DNA of 64,000 nt from Heterocephalus glaber (Eukaryota > Chordata > Mammalia > Rodentia > Bathyergidae): contig NW_004624805.1 of NCBI RefSeq assembly GCF_000247695.1, forward strand, positions 6,028,735-6,092,734, in the 5' to 3' direction. A program made the position numbers and the translations under genes. This document shows positions 12,346-23,672 of the stretch, piece by piece. The notes beneath the pieces are model-generated. The model had not been told where the DNA came from, did not search any database, and saw only the letters and a program-made list of their open reading frames with translations. The stretch's first letter is position 1. Every line of letters begins with the position of its first letter.

Positions 12346-12414
12346 ATACTAGAGCACCACATAGAATTCCGGATGCACACAGAGAAAAGCACCCATGCAT
12401 TCCCTCAACCTTTA

Positions 12415-12464
12415 GAAACTGTTATTTATTCAATCCCTATCACAATAGTATGAGACATGTACTA
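12415..12464 (+). mobile_element. MIR, left half
   Basis: 'ttatttattcaatccctatcacaatagtatgagacatgtacta' follows the MIR core. The other half resumes at about 12775, after a DNA transposon, so one MIR has been split. Confidence 0.6.
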
Positions 12465-12768
12465 CAGGTTGATTATTCTTTATGCAAACTGCATAGGACC
12501 AGAAGTATTTTGGATTTCAGAGTTTTTAAAATTTTAGAATCTGTGTGTGTGTATCCAGAATGGGACTTAAATTTAAACATGAAATTTATTTATATCTCAT
12601 ATACACCATACATTCATAGCCTGAAGGTAATTTTATATAATATTTTTCAATCATTTTATGCATATAACGATTTCATGGTGTGGAATTTTCCACTTGTGGC
12701 ATCATGTCAGTGCTCAAGAGTTTCAAATTCTGGAGTATTTTGGCTTTTGTATAAGAATGCTCAATTTG
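12465..12768 (+). mobile_element. Tigger-like MITE inserted in a MIR
   Basis: Starts CAGGTTGATTATTC after a TA and ends ATGCTCAATTTG before TG (a mutated TA). The ends are imperfect inverted repeats of each other. The interior ('gcctgaaggtaattttatataatatttttcaa' near 12620; 'ggcatcatgtcagtgctcaagag' near 12699) matches a non-autonomous pogo/Tigger-type element I know from mammals. About 304 bp; overlapping open frames (112 and 76 codons) are accidental. Confidence 0.7.
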
Positions 12769-12772
12769 TGTT

Positions 12773-12880
12773 GTTATCAACTGTTTGAAAGAAGGAGAAA
12801 CCAAAGTACAAAGAGGTTAAGTAACATGTTCTTAAACACTGTCATATTTTGTTTCTACATTTTTGCTGATGAGTGCCAGG
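12773..12880 (+). mobile_element. MIR, right half
   Basis: 'agaaggagaaaccaaagtacaaagaggttaagtaacatgttctt' (12789-12834) is the usual MIR segment following the part seen at 12415-12464. Confidence 0.65.
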
Positions 12881-12941
12881 AAGTCTAGTGGCCATGGGAA
12901 TCTTCACTCTTACCCACTCTGCCACAGGGAACAAGCATAGA

Positions 12942-12989
12942 ATATACAGACAGATTGGAATACACAGACAGATTGGAATATACAGATTG
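12942..12989 (+). repeat. Short 18-bp tandem repeat
   Basis: Two 18-bp units (12942-12959 and 12960-12977) differ at one base (ATAYACAGACAGATTGGA). A third partial unit follows at 12978-12989. Confidence 0.9.
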
Positions 12990-13946
12990 ATGACCTGGAG
13001 TCATGTGGGAAGATTTTAGAGAGAAAGTCGGACAAAGCAGGACCTCTCAAATCAGGCGTTTCCCCTTTTCGCTATCGCAGTGTTGTCTCACAGTTGCAGT
13101 TGAAAAATCTCTGCCAATTTAGAATACTTTTTCCTGAACTATTTTTTGTGTGATAAATATCTGATTAGATAGATGATTTCAGATATCACTAAATGTCACA
13201 GAAGACTAAACATTTATTTTTGGAAAAACTCCTTACTCTCTTTGTAATGCAACAGCAAGTGTGGATCCATTTACATTTTAGTCGCTTTTCTTTGTCCAGT
13301 GGCCTCAAGTCTACATTCTACTGAGCAATGGAGCATAAAGGTTGTTTTCTCTGGTGGCTGTGCATTACACAATTTGGGAGAAGCTCACAGGTTACAGTTG
13401 GGCTAGGTCATCGTGCCTTTTATCCAGTCTTCAAATCCTCCCCTTCTGCAAAGTCCTAGCTGTGGAGTTATTGTGAGCAGTAGAGACTCCACAGTGAGGC
13501 AGCCCTCCCTTGGGCTCTGGCTTTTGATTGGTTCAGCCATGGAAAGCACTAGTAGGAGATCGGAGGGTGGGAGAGGGAGTGGTGACCTGTTTCTCCCCTC
13601 ACTGCCTACTACTTTCTTAGGCCCCATTCTTCCACGACAAGATCTTCTGTCTTAGGTGTGTTCTTGCTCTTCCAATCCTCTACCCTAAACAACCCCTGTT
13701 GGTTCTCTTCCATTTGGCTGTTAGATAGTCCCTTCATCACATTCTCTTCAGAAGCCCCTCTAAGGAGTCTTTTGTTTTCTGGGAGGCTCTGGCTGATCCA
13801 GTGGTTATCACTGACTAAAGTTTCCTAACTCATGAGCCAAGTCTCCTTGCTGTGACCACAGGAGATGTGTGACCTGGTCCTGCCCAGCCCTGCAACTCCG
13901 TCTCACTACCACTGCATGTCTTTTTCAGTTCATTGGGCTTGTGCTT
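12990..13946. other. Unannotated sequence, possible old repeat
   Basis: 13380-13830 has the feel of an ancient interspersed repeat ('gattggttcagccatgg', 'taggagatcggagggtgggagaggg'), but I could not assign a class. Otherwise no exon or RNA gene was seen. Confidence 0.35.
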
Positions 13947-13959
13947 TGTGCATCTTCTT

Positions 13960-14068
13960 ATTTTTATTTATTTATTATTATTAATTTTTTTTTGCAGTAT
14001 CGGGGATGGAACTCAGGACCTTGTGCTTGCTAGGCAGGCATGGTGCCACTGAGCTAAATCCCTGGCCC
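13960..14068 (-). mobile_element. ID-type SINE with perfect 13-bp duplication, antisense
   Basis: A/T-rich reversed tail, 'gtatcggggatggaactcaggacc' and 'gccactgagctaaatccctggccc'. The flanks TGTGCATCTTCTT at 13947-13959 and 14069-14081 are identical, defining the insertion exactly. A perfect duplication suggests a fairly recent insertion. Confidence 0.95.
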
Positions 14069-14081
14069 TGTGCATCTTCTT

Positions 14082-15354
14082 TTGGTCCCTAGAACACACA
14101 CTGACAGGAGCACTTGTGGGCCTTCTGCCTGTCTTTACCCTCCCACCAGTTTTCATGTGATTGGCTCCTTCTTGGGTTTATTTCACACATTTCCTCAGAG
14201 AAATGCTGGAGTTCAACACACCTCTGCTAGTTGCATGCGCCATCAGTCCTGGCTCATGACAATCGTCCCATCACACAGCTGCCCTCCTGCCCTGTTTCTA
14301 GTGCTTCACACTGCTCAGCCCAAGCAGGAATTGCTTTTTCCCTTGTTTAGTCTCTTTCTTTCTATTTTAGAAGTTCAGCCTGATGAGACCAAGAGAGACC
14401 TCAGAATTTGCTTTCTTATCTCGACCATCTTTAACAGTACCTTGCATCTAGAAGATACTCTAATTATTTTGTAAAGAAAGAACAAAATTCTAGTAGCAAT
14501 TCCATATTCACTTTATGATTATTTTCATTTTAACACAGGTTTTTATAAAGCAGAGGCAGAAAATATTTCACATAACCAATGATGTGGGCAGTTCTCAGGT
14601 CCATTTTGCCTCTAGAACATGCCCAGAGAGCCCCGTCCGGGGAGCCTGCTCATGTCTGCGGGAGGCCCCGCTGCTCCTCACACAATGAAAGCAGTGTTTC
14701 TGTCAGGGCTGCCTCGGCCAATGTCTGTTGGAAGTTGGTTAGAAAATATTTGTGGGAAATGTTTTCCTTAGTGTTCACAGCTGAATGGAAAGTTCTTACT
14801 TATAGGTGCACTTCGAGGCCTGCTGTATTCCTCGAGTGGGTTTCTATGAAACAGCTCCAAGTGAGTTTCAGGCTCTCTGGAGGCTTTCTGATAGACAGAA
14901 TTTCACAGTTCCTGGCGTACCCACGTTTGCTCAGGGAGAAGTCTTATTTGTCCTACCCAGTAGCTGTGAGGTGGAGCTTCCTGAGAAGCCTGCCAGTTCC
15001 ACGAAAGACGCAGGCTGTGAAGACAGGCGCCTCTGCTGCCCTCACAATGAGGTCAAATCTGTGTTCTCATGCTAGGTGACCCACTGACCTGGAAAATGTT
15101 GATTAAGTATCACTATGAGGCTCACTCTTCTCACAGTCATTAGCTTTTAAACCAAGCCAACACATTGGGAAGAATCTCCAAATAGAGTGCGTTCAACATT
15201 CTTTATCACTTTTTTTCACACATTGCAGAGTTTATATGGCAGTGTAAGTTATTAGTTTGAACACCAATATTATCTTAATTAACTAGACTTCTTATATTTT
15301 GTAGGTACATGCCAGAAACACGATAAGTAGCTTTTCCATAGATGTTTCAAACTC
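14082..15354. other. Unannotated sequence with long open frames
   Basis: Open + frames of 134 (14070-14474) and 166 codons (14579-15079) occur. I recognise no domain, and neither has clear flanking splice sites or a promoter. I therefore leave them uncalled. Confidence 0.35.
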
Positions 15355-15862
15355 ATTATATTAGTAAGGGCTCTCCAGAGATACAGCCCAATAGGAGATT
15401 TATATTTATTATATTATATACGAGATCATGCGATTATGGAGGCTGTCTGCAGGCTGGAGACTGGGCAACACTGCACATGCTCAGTCCATGTCTGATGTCT
15501 TCACAGCCAAGGAAGCCAGTGGAGCAGCAGCTCTCAGGCTGAGGTGGAAGGCCTGAGAACTGGGTATATAAGGCCTTAGCCAGAGAGCCTGGGCTCCAGA
15601 TATCCAGGGTCAGGAGAAGAGAGTCCCACCTCCAGGAGGGGGAGGAGAGAAGGCGGGGAGGGGAGGGAGGGAGGGAGGGAGGGGGAAATGAAAGTGAATC
15701 CCTTTTCTCTTCTCTGCCCTTTTGCTCACCTGGGGTCTCCGGCCCATACACAAATCTCCTCTGGAGACCCCCTCACAGACGCACCCAGAGGCAGTGCCTT
15801 ACCAACTCTCCAGATACTCCTTAATCTGCTCAAGTTGACACCTAACTTTAACCACCACACTC
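15355..15862. mobile_element. LTR-like medium-reiteration repeat, copy 1
   Basis: Begins 'tagtaagggctctccagag' near 15361, then 'gagatcatgcgattatggaggctg', and ends with 'ctcaagttgacacctaacttt' near 15829. This is the order of a common mammalian repeat beginning 'tcagggttctccagag' and ending 'caagttgaca'. A second copy lies at 26018-26540. I do not give a family name. It contains the (GGGA)n at 15655. Confidence 0.6.
15655..15686 (+). repeat. (GGGA)n low-complexity tract
   Basis: About seven imperfect GGGA/GGAG units; G-rich on the + strand, so it could form a G-quadruplex. Confidence 0.85.
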
Positions 15863-15959
15863 AGCAAGTTCAGAAGGGAAAACAGATCTTCCCTCTCAAC
15901 TCTCCTCACTGGTTTCCCTTCAGTGCTTACCTCAATCCTCTTCTTATTCTTCTGGTCAC

Positions 15960-16480
15960 CAGAGCCAGCAGGGCTTCAGTATCACCCCAGTTACTTCTGT
16001 CCCAGCATCCCATAGCCAGTCAGCCTCTGGGACTGCCCAGTGCTCTCTGTATCCCTGCCACTGTCCAGTCTGGGATGTCTTTATCTCTGGCCCTGACTGC
16101 TGCCACAACCTCTCATCTGGCTCCCAGTCTTCAGGCTGATTTCTGGAGAAAACATTCTACTTTGTGTAGCCAGAGTGATTTCTTGCTAACAAGCAGCTGT
16201 GATGCTGAGACCTGTCTTCACTGGAGGCTGCCTTCCTGTAGGTTGGAGTCTGAAGGCCTGCAAGATCTGGTGCCACATCTGCCACCCCTGCTTCTCAATC
16301 CTCCACCTTCCACTATGTCATAAAGGTCAAGGTTGCCCTTGGTTTTCTTCTACTTTGAGACCTCTGGTCAGCCTTTGCTGGTCCCCTTTCCCTGCATTTC
16401 CTTTGTCTGACATTAGCCTGACCTCCCTTGCTCTTTGCCTCAGGTCTCCCCTAGATGTCCCCACATAAGAAGCCTTTTCT
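15960..16480 (+). mobile_element. LINE-2 fragment, sense
   Basis: 'tctggctcccagtcttc' near 16118, 'agccagagtgatttcttgct' near 16168, 'gcctgcaagatctggtgcc' near 16256 and 'aagaagccttttctgacca' near 16467 follow L2 in its 3' half. Orientation is opposite to the copy at 9070-10200. A 211-codon frame (15688-16323) crosses the LTR-like and L2 repeats and is not a gene. Confidence 0.6.
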
Positions 16481-16525
16481 GACCATAGCCCTGAGCTGTT
16501 TGAGGTACCTCTCATATCTACACTG

Positions 16526-16924
16526 CTGTGGTTTGGGTCTACATGACCCCCAAAGCCTCATGGGGTCTTAGGTGAGGCTTTTTCAGAGGTGGCTGAATCT
16601 AGAGTGTGTGATTGATTCACGGTACAATGTTAGGATTAAGGATGGGTGATTATTAAATTAGTCCATTTATTGATTTGACACCACCCTAATACCAGTAGAT
16701 TGGATACAATATAAGGGACAGAAAGAGTTTTGTCTGGTCACTTGCTTGCTTTGCTGCCTTCTGCCCACTATGAACTGTTTCTCCTCTGCAATGCCCCTCT
16801 GCCATACCTTGGAGCCAGCTGGTTATGGACTAAAATCTCTGAAAATGGTGAGCTAAATAAACCTTCCTCCTTCAACTTTGGGTGTCAGGTATTTTGTCTC
16901 AGCAACGAGAAACGTAACTAAAAC
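16526..16924 (+). mobile_element. MaLR-type solo LTR
   Basis: Starts 'tgtggtttgggtctacatgacccccaaagc' and ends 'gagctaaataaacc...gtgtcaggtattttgtctcagcaacgagaaacgtaactaaaaca'. Start, AATAAA and end fit a nearly full LTR of about 400 bp, sense to the + strand. No internal region adjoins. Confidence 0.75.
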
Positions 16925-18300
16925 AAGCTGTAACCACCATGTTTGCCCCAGTGTAACTCTGATTGGTTTGTCTTGAATAATTTCTCAGCACTCTATAAAC
17001 AGACAAAACCATTAGAGTTGTGTGTGGAGAACCTTAAATCCTTTCCTCATCCCGCTCCTTCATGGATAATGCCAGCTCAGGATGTAAGACCCCTTCCCTG
17101 GAGTGTCCAAGAGGAATGTGCTTTCAGCACAGATCCAGGCCTATATGGAACTCTGATTGTTCAAAAAGTACAGAGAAGAACCCAGGAAACAAGTGAAGAT
17201 TGTTAGCTTTTGCTGCCCTGTTCTTGTCTTTCTCGAACCAAAGGTTCCTTGCACACAGGGAGAGCCTGGAGAGAGGAGGAAGGAAGCAGCCAGAGGTTGT
17301 CTCTTGGCCTACAGAAGGATGCTCTGGCCATGGCCTGCTCTCCTCCCTGGCCCCAGCTCTCTTGAGGACAGCCTCGGAGAGTCGCTTGTGCAGCACTAGC
17401 CCCTCTTCCAGGCTAGCCTACATGGTCCCAGCTCTCCCAGGTGGCCTGGGCTCTGCTAACATGCCTTGGCATCCCAGTTTGACTTCCCATCTCTTCCACC
17501 ACCTGAGTACCCAGATCTCTGTACATAACATCCTTGTTTAAAATATCTAGTGTTCAAGAACTCCAACTCCCACGGGGTCTAGGGAGAAATTCTGTGATGT
17601 GAGAAAAAAATCAATACTCAAAGGGCAACGTGAACACCCTTTGTAAAAAGATTTACTGCAGAAAAGAGAAGTCATAGTGGCACCTGCTATCTGGTCTCAG
17701 AATAAAACTTAAGAAAACACGGACTTCGTGAAATGGGTTGCATACAAGTTACAGGGCTCAGATTTTTCTAAAAATACTAAATGAAATATAGAAGGAATGA
17801 AATGAATTATATCTCTTCAAATCGAGTTAGTCTTGTGGAAGAGCAGTGTAAGAAACTTTCCCAGAATGGAGAAAAAAGGGAAAAAATATTTTGAGGGCAG
17901 ATAATTTTGGAGGTCACCGTTGTAAACTCTGTCATAAGCAGAAGTTGGGAAAGCAACTATAGAGCCAAAGGACCTTTGGTTAAAGAAGAAGCAGCCGACA
18001 TTAAATAAAGTGTAAATGTGTGTCATTTGGTAGCAGGAATTTTGAAAACCACTTGTGACTCATTACTACAAACATTTCCTGAATCTTCTCCTCAGGGATT
18101 TTATTGAGTAGGTCTGGGACAGAGCCTGAGAATCTATATTTTAAAAAAATTTTCAGTTCATTTTGACATAGCCGTCAGGACCAGGGTTTTTAAACTACTG
18201 GCTTTAGGAGCGCAGGGAAAGTGCTGCACAAACTCGGAGCAGAGTACCCCATGTGCAGGTCATGAGGGCCATGAGGAAGACCAGAGAGAAGCACAGGATC
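16925..18300. other. Unannotated sequence
   Basis: No exon or confident repeat. Overlapping open frames of 80-113 codons near 17124-17541 run on both strands and look like shadows of moderately GC-rich DNA. Confidence 0.35.
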
Positions 18301-18309
18301 CCTCTCCAC

Positions 18310-18850
18310 CTCTGGCATCAGAACATTTTAATTTTGCTCTTTATCTTTTCATTTTTCATTAGTGCTTATTAATTTTATACAATATTGGGTTTCAATGTGG
18401 TCTTTTCATACCAGCCTGTAACATACTTTGATTATATCCATTCTGATTGTCCTTTACACCGTGCTTCCATTCCCTTCCCCTTGTCATCTAACAATAATCT
18501 CACTTCTTCCTTCTTTCTTTCTTTCCTTCCTTCTTTCTTTCTCTCTCTCTTTTTCTTTCTTTCTCTCTCTTTCTTTCTCTTTTTTCTTTCACTTTTTCTT
18601 TCTTTCTCTCTCTCTCCTTTTCTTTCTTTCTTTTCTTTCTTTCTTTCTTTCTTTTTCTTTCTCCCCTCCTTCCTTCCTTTCCAGATGCCACATATCCCTT
18701 CTATTTCCATCTCCTCCTTTCCTGCTCCACCTCTCATTCAGATCCCACATATTAGAGGAAACACACAACACTTGTCTTTCTAAATCTGGCCTAGTTTGCT
18801 GAACATGACACCCTGACTGAGAAAAGCAGAAACCTCTATCACATCTACCT
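18310..18850 (-). mobile_element. LINE-1 3' end with polypyrimidine tract, antisense
   Basis: Right of the tract, 'cattcagatcccacatattagaggaaacacacaacacttgtctttctaaatctggcctagtttgctgaac' (18735-18802) is the antisense of the L1 ORF2 end/3' UTR. The left flank resembles the antisense L1 3' tail. The C/T-rich tract at 18498-18690 is then the purine-rich 3' UTR tract of L1 seen from the other strand. Confidence 0.7.
18498..18690. repeat. 190-bp polypyrimidine tract
   Basis: Almost pure C/T on the + strand: mixed TTTC, TCTC, CTTC and TTCC units. Mirror-repeat pyrimidine tracts of this kind can form triplex (H-DNA). Open frames through it on both strands (Ser/Phe/Leu-rich or Lys/Glu/Arg-rich) are low-complexity artefacts. 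Confidence 0.95.
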
Positions 18851-20890
18851 AGGTCTGTGACCATGGTTCCCATTACCTTCCTGTGACTTGAACATCTCTT
18901 TCAAAGTTATCCCCCGATTCACCACACCATCTTTCCAGTGAGACTCTGCCTATCAACCAAGGGGCATGCGGTCTGACCCCTACAGAGACAACATTAAAAT
19001 TATATTGAAATTGAACACAAACTTGTTGGTCTTCATGTTACAGGATCCTCAAATAGGACTTTCCATAAAGAAGTTTCATGCCTGGGCTGTTGGTTTTGCT
19101 TTGTGTGTTTGATGTTTGTTTTTAGTATGGAAGCTTTGTGTTGAGCTTGGAGACAGATTACCTGCTAGGTATGTAAAGAGGAAAAGGAGAGAAAAGGAAA
19201 AGAGAAGAGAGAGACAAAGTTTGAAAGGGAAGTAAGAAAATAAAGCAAAGTTGTGGGGTGCACAGAAATCGTGAGCTTTTATAGGATATTTTTGGGGACA
19301 ACAATGGCAGAAAAGAAAGTGAAATGTGAGTCCAGATCTGTGAGTGTTGCTACACTCTCAGTAACAGTGCCGTGCAGGAAACAGACAGCTCTGTTTGAGT
19401 TTAATGTGATCAGGAGCCTTTCCTCTGGGATGAGATGCTAAGTCCACTGGCTCCTTTCTGAAAAGCCTTAATGAGCCAGCTCAGAGCTGAGGTTGTTTCT
19501 CCATTGGTCAATGACAAAAGTATGGAAAATTCCAGACAGTAGATAAACAAAAACCTTTCCATGCATTTGGCTTTGGAGTACATGATATACGATGGCCCCC
19601 GGGGTTCAGTAGCAGATTTCCTTCCTAATGATGTTTTCTTTAGGCTAATAAGGCAGCTCCTCATGCCCCAGCCCGACCTCCACACAACCCACAGGACGGT
19701 AGCTCTGCCTCTGCTTCTTGCCAACTTCACCTGCTCTTGTGAAACTTCCTCTGATGATGCTCCGCAGATTTTACCAGATACCGCTCATGCAATCACATTT
19801 CACCTCTGCAGTGTTCCAGTCCCAACTCTGGAGGCTGGAATTGTCTGGCGTGGCTAGACAAAATAACTTGAAATACATTAGCATGTTAGATCTCTGCTGC
19901 TGGACTTGTGTAACAAATGCTATTCCATGAGAAACTGGAAAACAGACTTTAGCAGAACCAGCCTCAGTTCTAAGAGGAAGTCACTGGGCTAGAGACTCTG
20001 TTAAGTTACTGAAAAACAATTCCCTGAAAATCAGTTTGCCTAATGTCCAATTTCCTGGATTAATGAGTAATTCCTCTAAAGTTTCCACCCCTGTCCTGTA
20101 GCTCCCATTTAGCATTAAAAAAAGTGGCCTTTTCTACTCAGGCCTCCGCCATTTACATTTCCAGCAGCCCTTGCAACTGGCTCTACAGTGTTTTAGGAAA
20201 AGGAATGCCTTCCTTAAAACATCTCTTAGGAGTTTTTCTTTCTGTGACTTGTGCCCTGTGGTAGCTCCTGGCCGGCCCAGTCCTTACCCCATTCTTATGC
20301 CTGTCCCCACCACCTCTTGCATAACTGCAGCCAATCTTGCCTCCTGCTTTGGAGGATTTAGGGCTGGGCCAGAGTTCAAAATGCTCACCAGGCCTGCTGG
20401 TGATTTAGTGAATTGGTGGCTTGGTTCCAGTCATTTGGCCTTCTTGCTGTGCAGGATGGGGCCCAGGCTGAGGCGCTCCATGGCCCTGGTCATTTGGTAA
20501 CCTGCCTACCCCACCTGGTGCGTTCCGTCTCTCAGCCAGGACTGCACAGGGCAGGCAGTGGTCTCTGCCCAGAGTCTGGCGAGGCTTTGCTAACCTCAGC
20601 AAGTGTTGGCGGGAGTTGTCCCACCCACCCTTGAGTCAGTCAGCCTCAGAAATGAGGCAGGCAAAGGCTTGGAGGACAGTGGCGGCTGAGTGGGAGGAAC
20701 TTGGGCTCTGACTGCCCAGAGGACAAGAGAGGGAGGAAAGAGCAGAGCAGGTGGGAGCACAGGGGAGAGGGCCCCCCACAGGACAAAATCTGGGTGAGGA
20801 GCAGATGCTGCCCACAGCATGAGGCCACAGAAGCACCTTTTCCTGTTATCCTCACAAGGCCACGTGGAGACAGGAAAAGGCTTGAGGTAA
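18851..20890. other. Unannotated sequence
   Basis: No confident exon or repeat. The 20.2-20.8 kb part is GC-richer and carries overlapping frames on both strands with no recognised family. Confidence 0.35.
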
Positions 20891-20924
20891 CTTTTAAAGG
20901 TAGCATCTTTTTAAAAAACTATTT

Positions 20925-21260
20925 TAAGTGTCTAATTCAGGGACATTCACAAAGTTGTCCAACCATGACCACTATCCAGCCCCAAACTTTCATTATCCCC
21001 AAAGGAAGCTCAGTTACCATTAAGTAATAACTCCACGTTCCCCTTTCCCCAAGCCCTAGTGATAACTAATCCACTTTCGGTCTTTATGAATCTGCCTATT
21101 CTGGATACTTCATCAAAGTGGAATCGGGAAATACTTGTCCTTTTTTTGTTTGGCTTATGTCACGGCACAATGTCTTCAAGGTTCATTCATGGTGTGGCAT
21201 GTGACAGAGTCTCATTCCTTTTTATGCCTGAATAATATTCATCATCCCATTTTTGACTAC
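20925..21260 (-). mobile_element. Old LINE-1 3' fragment, antisense
   Basis: 'aattcagggacattcacaaagttgtccaaccatgaccactatcc', 'tttatgaatctgcctattctggatacttcatcaaagtgg' and 'tgtcttcaaggttcattcatggtgtggcatg' run in the order of antisense L1M-class 3' sequence. It is diverged and truncated near 21260. Confidence 0.7.
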
Positions 21261-22685
21261 TGGCTATACTGCCTTTGCCTTAAGGACAAAGATATCTCAG
21301 CAGCTCAGGCTGGGGTAGTAGAATTGCTGCCTTGAAGGGTTCATTTTTTCTTTCCAAGAAGGTCTCTATCCTCCTGAGAATTACCCTCACTTGACCCATT
21401 CAGCTTGGGCAAACTTAGAAGAATGACCCAGTAGAAAGTTAACTGGGTGGAGAAAGATAGCACAATATTCATTTAAATATTTGCCTGTACCTTAAAGGAA
21501 AAGAAATTACCCTAATTTGTGGTTATTTACAGCACTGTAAATCAAGCACATGCCATGAAGTGCCAATAAAAATTTTTAAAAATCAGCCTTAAATAGCTAA
21601 ACTCTCAACAGCAGCTCATAAAGTGAGCCTTGGCAGTTGTTAGGTAGCTATGGTTAAGTTGACAGTCCTTCGGGGAGTTAAGATATCCAAAAAGCAGAGG
21701 TAGTTACAGCTATAGTGATAAATGGTTGGGCTTGTTGGTTGAAGAGATTTTATAGCATACATTTAAGTGCACAGGAAATAGAGGTTATCACTTCTTCATA
21801 GCTGCTCCATTCATTATTGACCAGAGGGGGTCTCTTGACATACTAGGAAAGTCATGGCTGAAGCTATGTGAAGGAGAAAATCATTTCTAGGGAAGATGGT
21901 ATTGGCAGGCTAAATAAATACAGCACTAGAGATTTATACAAATCTAGCAAAGGTACAAAAACAAAAGTAAAGAAACTGAGAGCACTATCAGAACATGAAT
22001 TTTTAAGACCACAGTAGACAAAGATAATAGGAAAGTAATTTCCCCTGAGACTTCTGGTAGAAGACAGAAGTGCAAAGTTATACTTAAGTCCACTTCCTTT
22101 GTCAGAGCTGCCACAGAACCAAGAAGAAGAAAAATGGCAAAGTTCCATCTGTGATGAAGCTTGGTTTGGATCCAACCACAGAAAATGAAGAATATCCGTC
22201 ATATGCAGTGAAATTTTGACCAGCTCGAGGGACAATTGTAAGAGTTGATACATAACCCTCTCCCTCTCCAGAAGGGTATGGATTGCTCAGAAAGTTAAGT
22301 GAAACAAAATCCTAAAATAACCAACTAATAATCCCTTACATACCAAGACAAGGACTTGAGTCATGAGCAGACCACAGGAAAAGGAGTAAATCCCCATGGG
22401 CCCTCGGCTCCAAAACGTAACGCTAACAGGGAAGCAAGGCTGAAAGGCTTTATTTTCTCCTACAAGAAATGTAGTAACAGTGAGATTGATGCAAAGCATG
22501 TGAGATGACGGCAATTTGGTTTACAATTGCTGACCTGATCGGGGAACAAAGGAATGATCTATGAGGGCGATCATGGTCCACGTCTCACTGGCTCTTTGGT
22601 TCCTGCCTGGGACACCTGCCCACCCTGAGGAGGGGAGCCCTACCCTTGGGCAGACACGGAGCAGACTTGGTAAGACATATGAGCA
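21261..22685. other. Unannotated sequence
   Basis: No exon, RNA gene or repeat recognised. A 129-codon minus frame (21864-22253) is Leu/Phe/Ser-rich with no known domain and no supporting splice sites. Confidence 0.35.
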
Positions 22686-22687
22686 CA

Positions 22688-22772
22688 GGGCCGGGGATGT
22701 AGCTCAGTGGTTCTGCCGCCTGCCCCACAACCACAAGGTCCCGAGTTCGATCCCCGGTACCAAAAGAAAAAG
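22688..22772 (+). mobile_element. tRNA-derived ID-type SINE, sense
   Basis: A clear tRNA-like head: A box TAGCTCAGTGG at 22700-22710 and B box GAGTTCGATCC at 22743-22753, 33 bp apart, then GGTACC and an A-rich tail. These form an internal RNA polymerase III promoter. It is SINE-derived and not a functional tRNA gene: there is no convincing cloverleaf or anticodon stem. Confidence 0.92.
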
Positions 22773-22985
22773 AAATACGAGCATGGCAGCTCTACCTGCA
22801 CTGCACCTACCAGGGATGCTGTATTCTCTCCACCCTAGCAAATATTCTTGAACCAAGAGGAATAGTATGAATAAAAGACGGAAAGTGAAATGAACGTTAT
22901 TCTCAAACAGAAGAAAACGTAACCGGTGGAAAGCAATCAAGAACTTGCATGGAAAGCAATAATCTAAAATATAAGAAGATTTCTG

Positions 22986-23069
22986 GACCGGGGATTTAGC
23001 TCAGTGGTTTCACCATCTACTGCGCAAGCACAAGGACCCGAGTTCGATCCCCAGTACTAAAAAAAAAAG
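22986..23069 (+). mobile_element. ID-type SINE with 13-bp duplication, sense
   Basis: A box TAGCTCAGTGG at 22997-23007, B box GAGTTCGATCC at 23040-23050, and an A-tail. The flanks AAGAAGATTTCTG at 22973-22985 and 23070-23082 are identical. It lies about 220 bp from a similar sense copy. Confidence 0.95.
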
Positions 23070-23082
23070 AAGAAGATTTCTG

Positions 23083-23672
23083 ACAAATATGACTCCAATC
23101 TCAATGAAGTTAAGGAGGAAAAAGAATTAGGAAAACAGGCTCGAAGAGCCACTAAATGATGAACTAGCATAGAGGAGAGAATAACAAAAGTGAGCTTCCC
23201 AAAGAAAAAAGAAATAGAAGACAATTGCAAGAGTAAAACTAAACTCAAAGATGTGACTACAACATAAAGAAAGCCCGATACTGCTAAAAACAGGCAAGAG
23301 ACCAACACAGGGATTTCACTAGTATTCTACTCTTTAATTCACATTACTGAATCCAAAGCCTAACACAGTGCCTGGCTTATATAGGTACACAGCAAATAGC
23401 TTAAGCAGGAAAATTGATCATTTTGAGGAAAAAAACAGAAAAAAGAAACTTAGAAAATAATTTAGAGGTAACATTTTTTTAACTGGAACTCATTTCAATA
23501 TGTAGATCCAGAAGACACAGAATGTGGCCCCCCCAAAAGCCTAGACACACCTTGGATAAGTTACTAAACTTTTAGTATAAATAAAAAATTGTGCAAGAGA
23601 TGATCAAAACATACACTGAATATTAAATTTTAAAAATTACAATGAAAGACACTGTATTCAAAAATACAGTGA
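23083..23672. other. Unannotated sequence
   Basis: A-rich; no exon or distinct repeat recognised. Confidence 0.35.

Noticed and set aside
14579..15079. 166-codon + frame
   Set aside because: No domain, promoter or splice support; could be chance.
15688..16323. 211-codon open frame, longest in the window
   Set aside because: It spans the end of an LTR-like repeat and an L2 fragment, and is Leu/Pro/Ser-rich with no domain.
18385..18873. Frames through the C/T tract (Ser/Phe-rich and Lys/Glu-rich)
   Set aside because: Purely low-complexity translation of a polypyrimidine/polypurine tract.
22688..23069. Possible functional tRNA genes
   Set aside because: A and B boxes are present, but the middle does not fold into a tRNA anticodon arm, A-rich tails follow, and one copy has a target-site duplication: SINEs.
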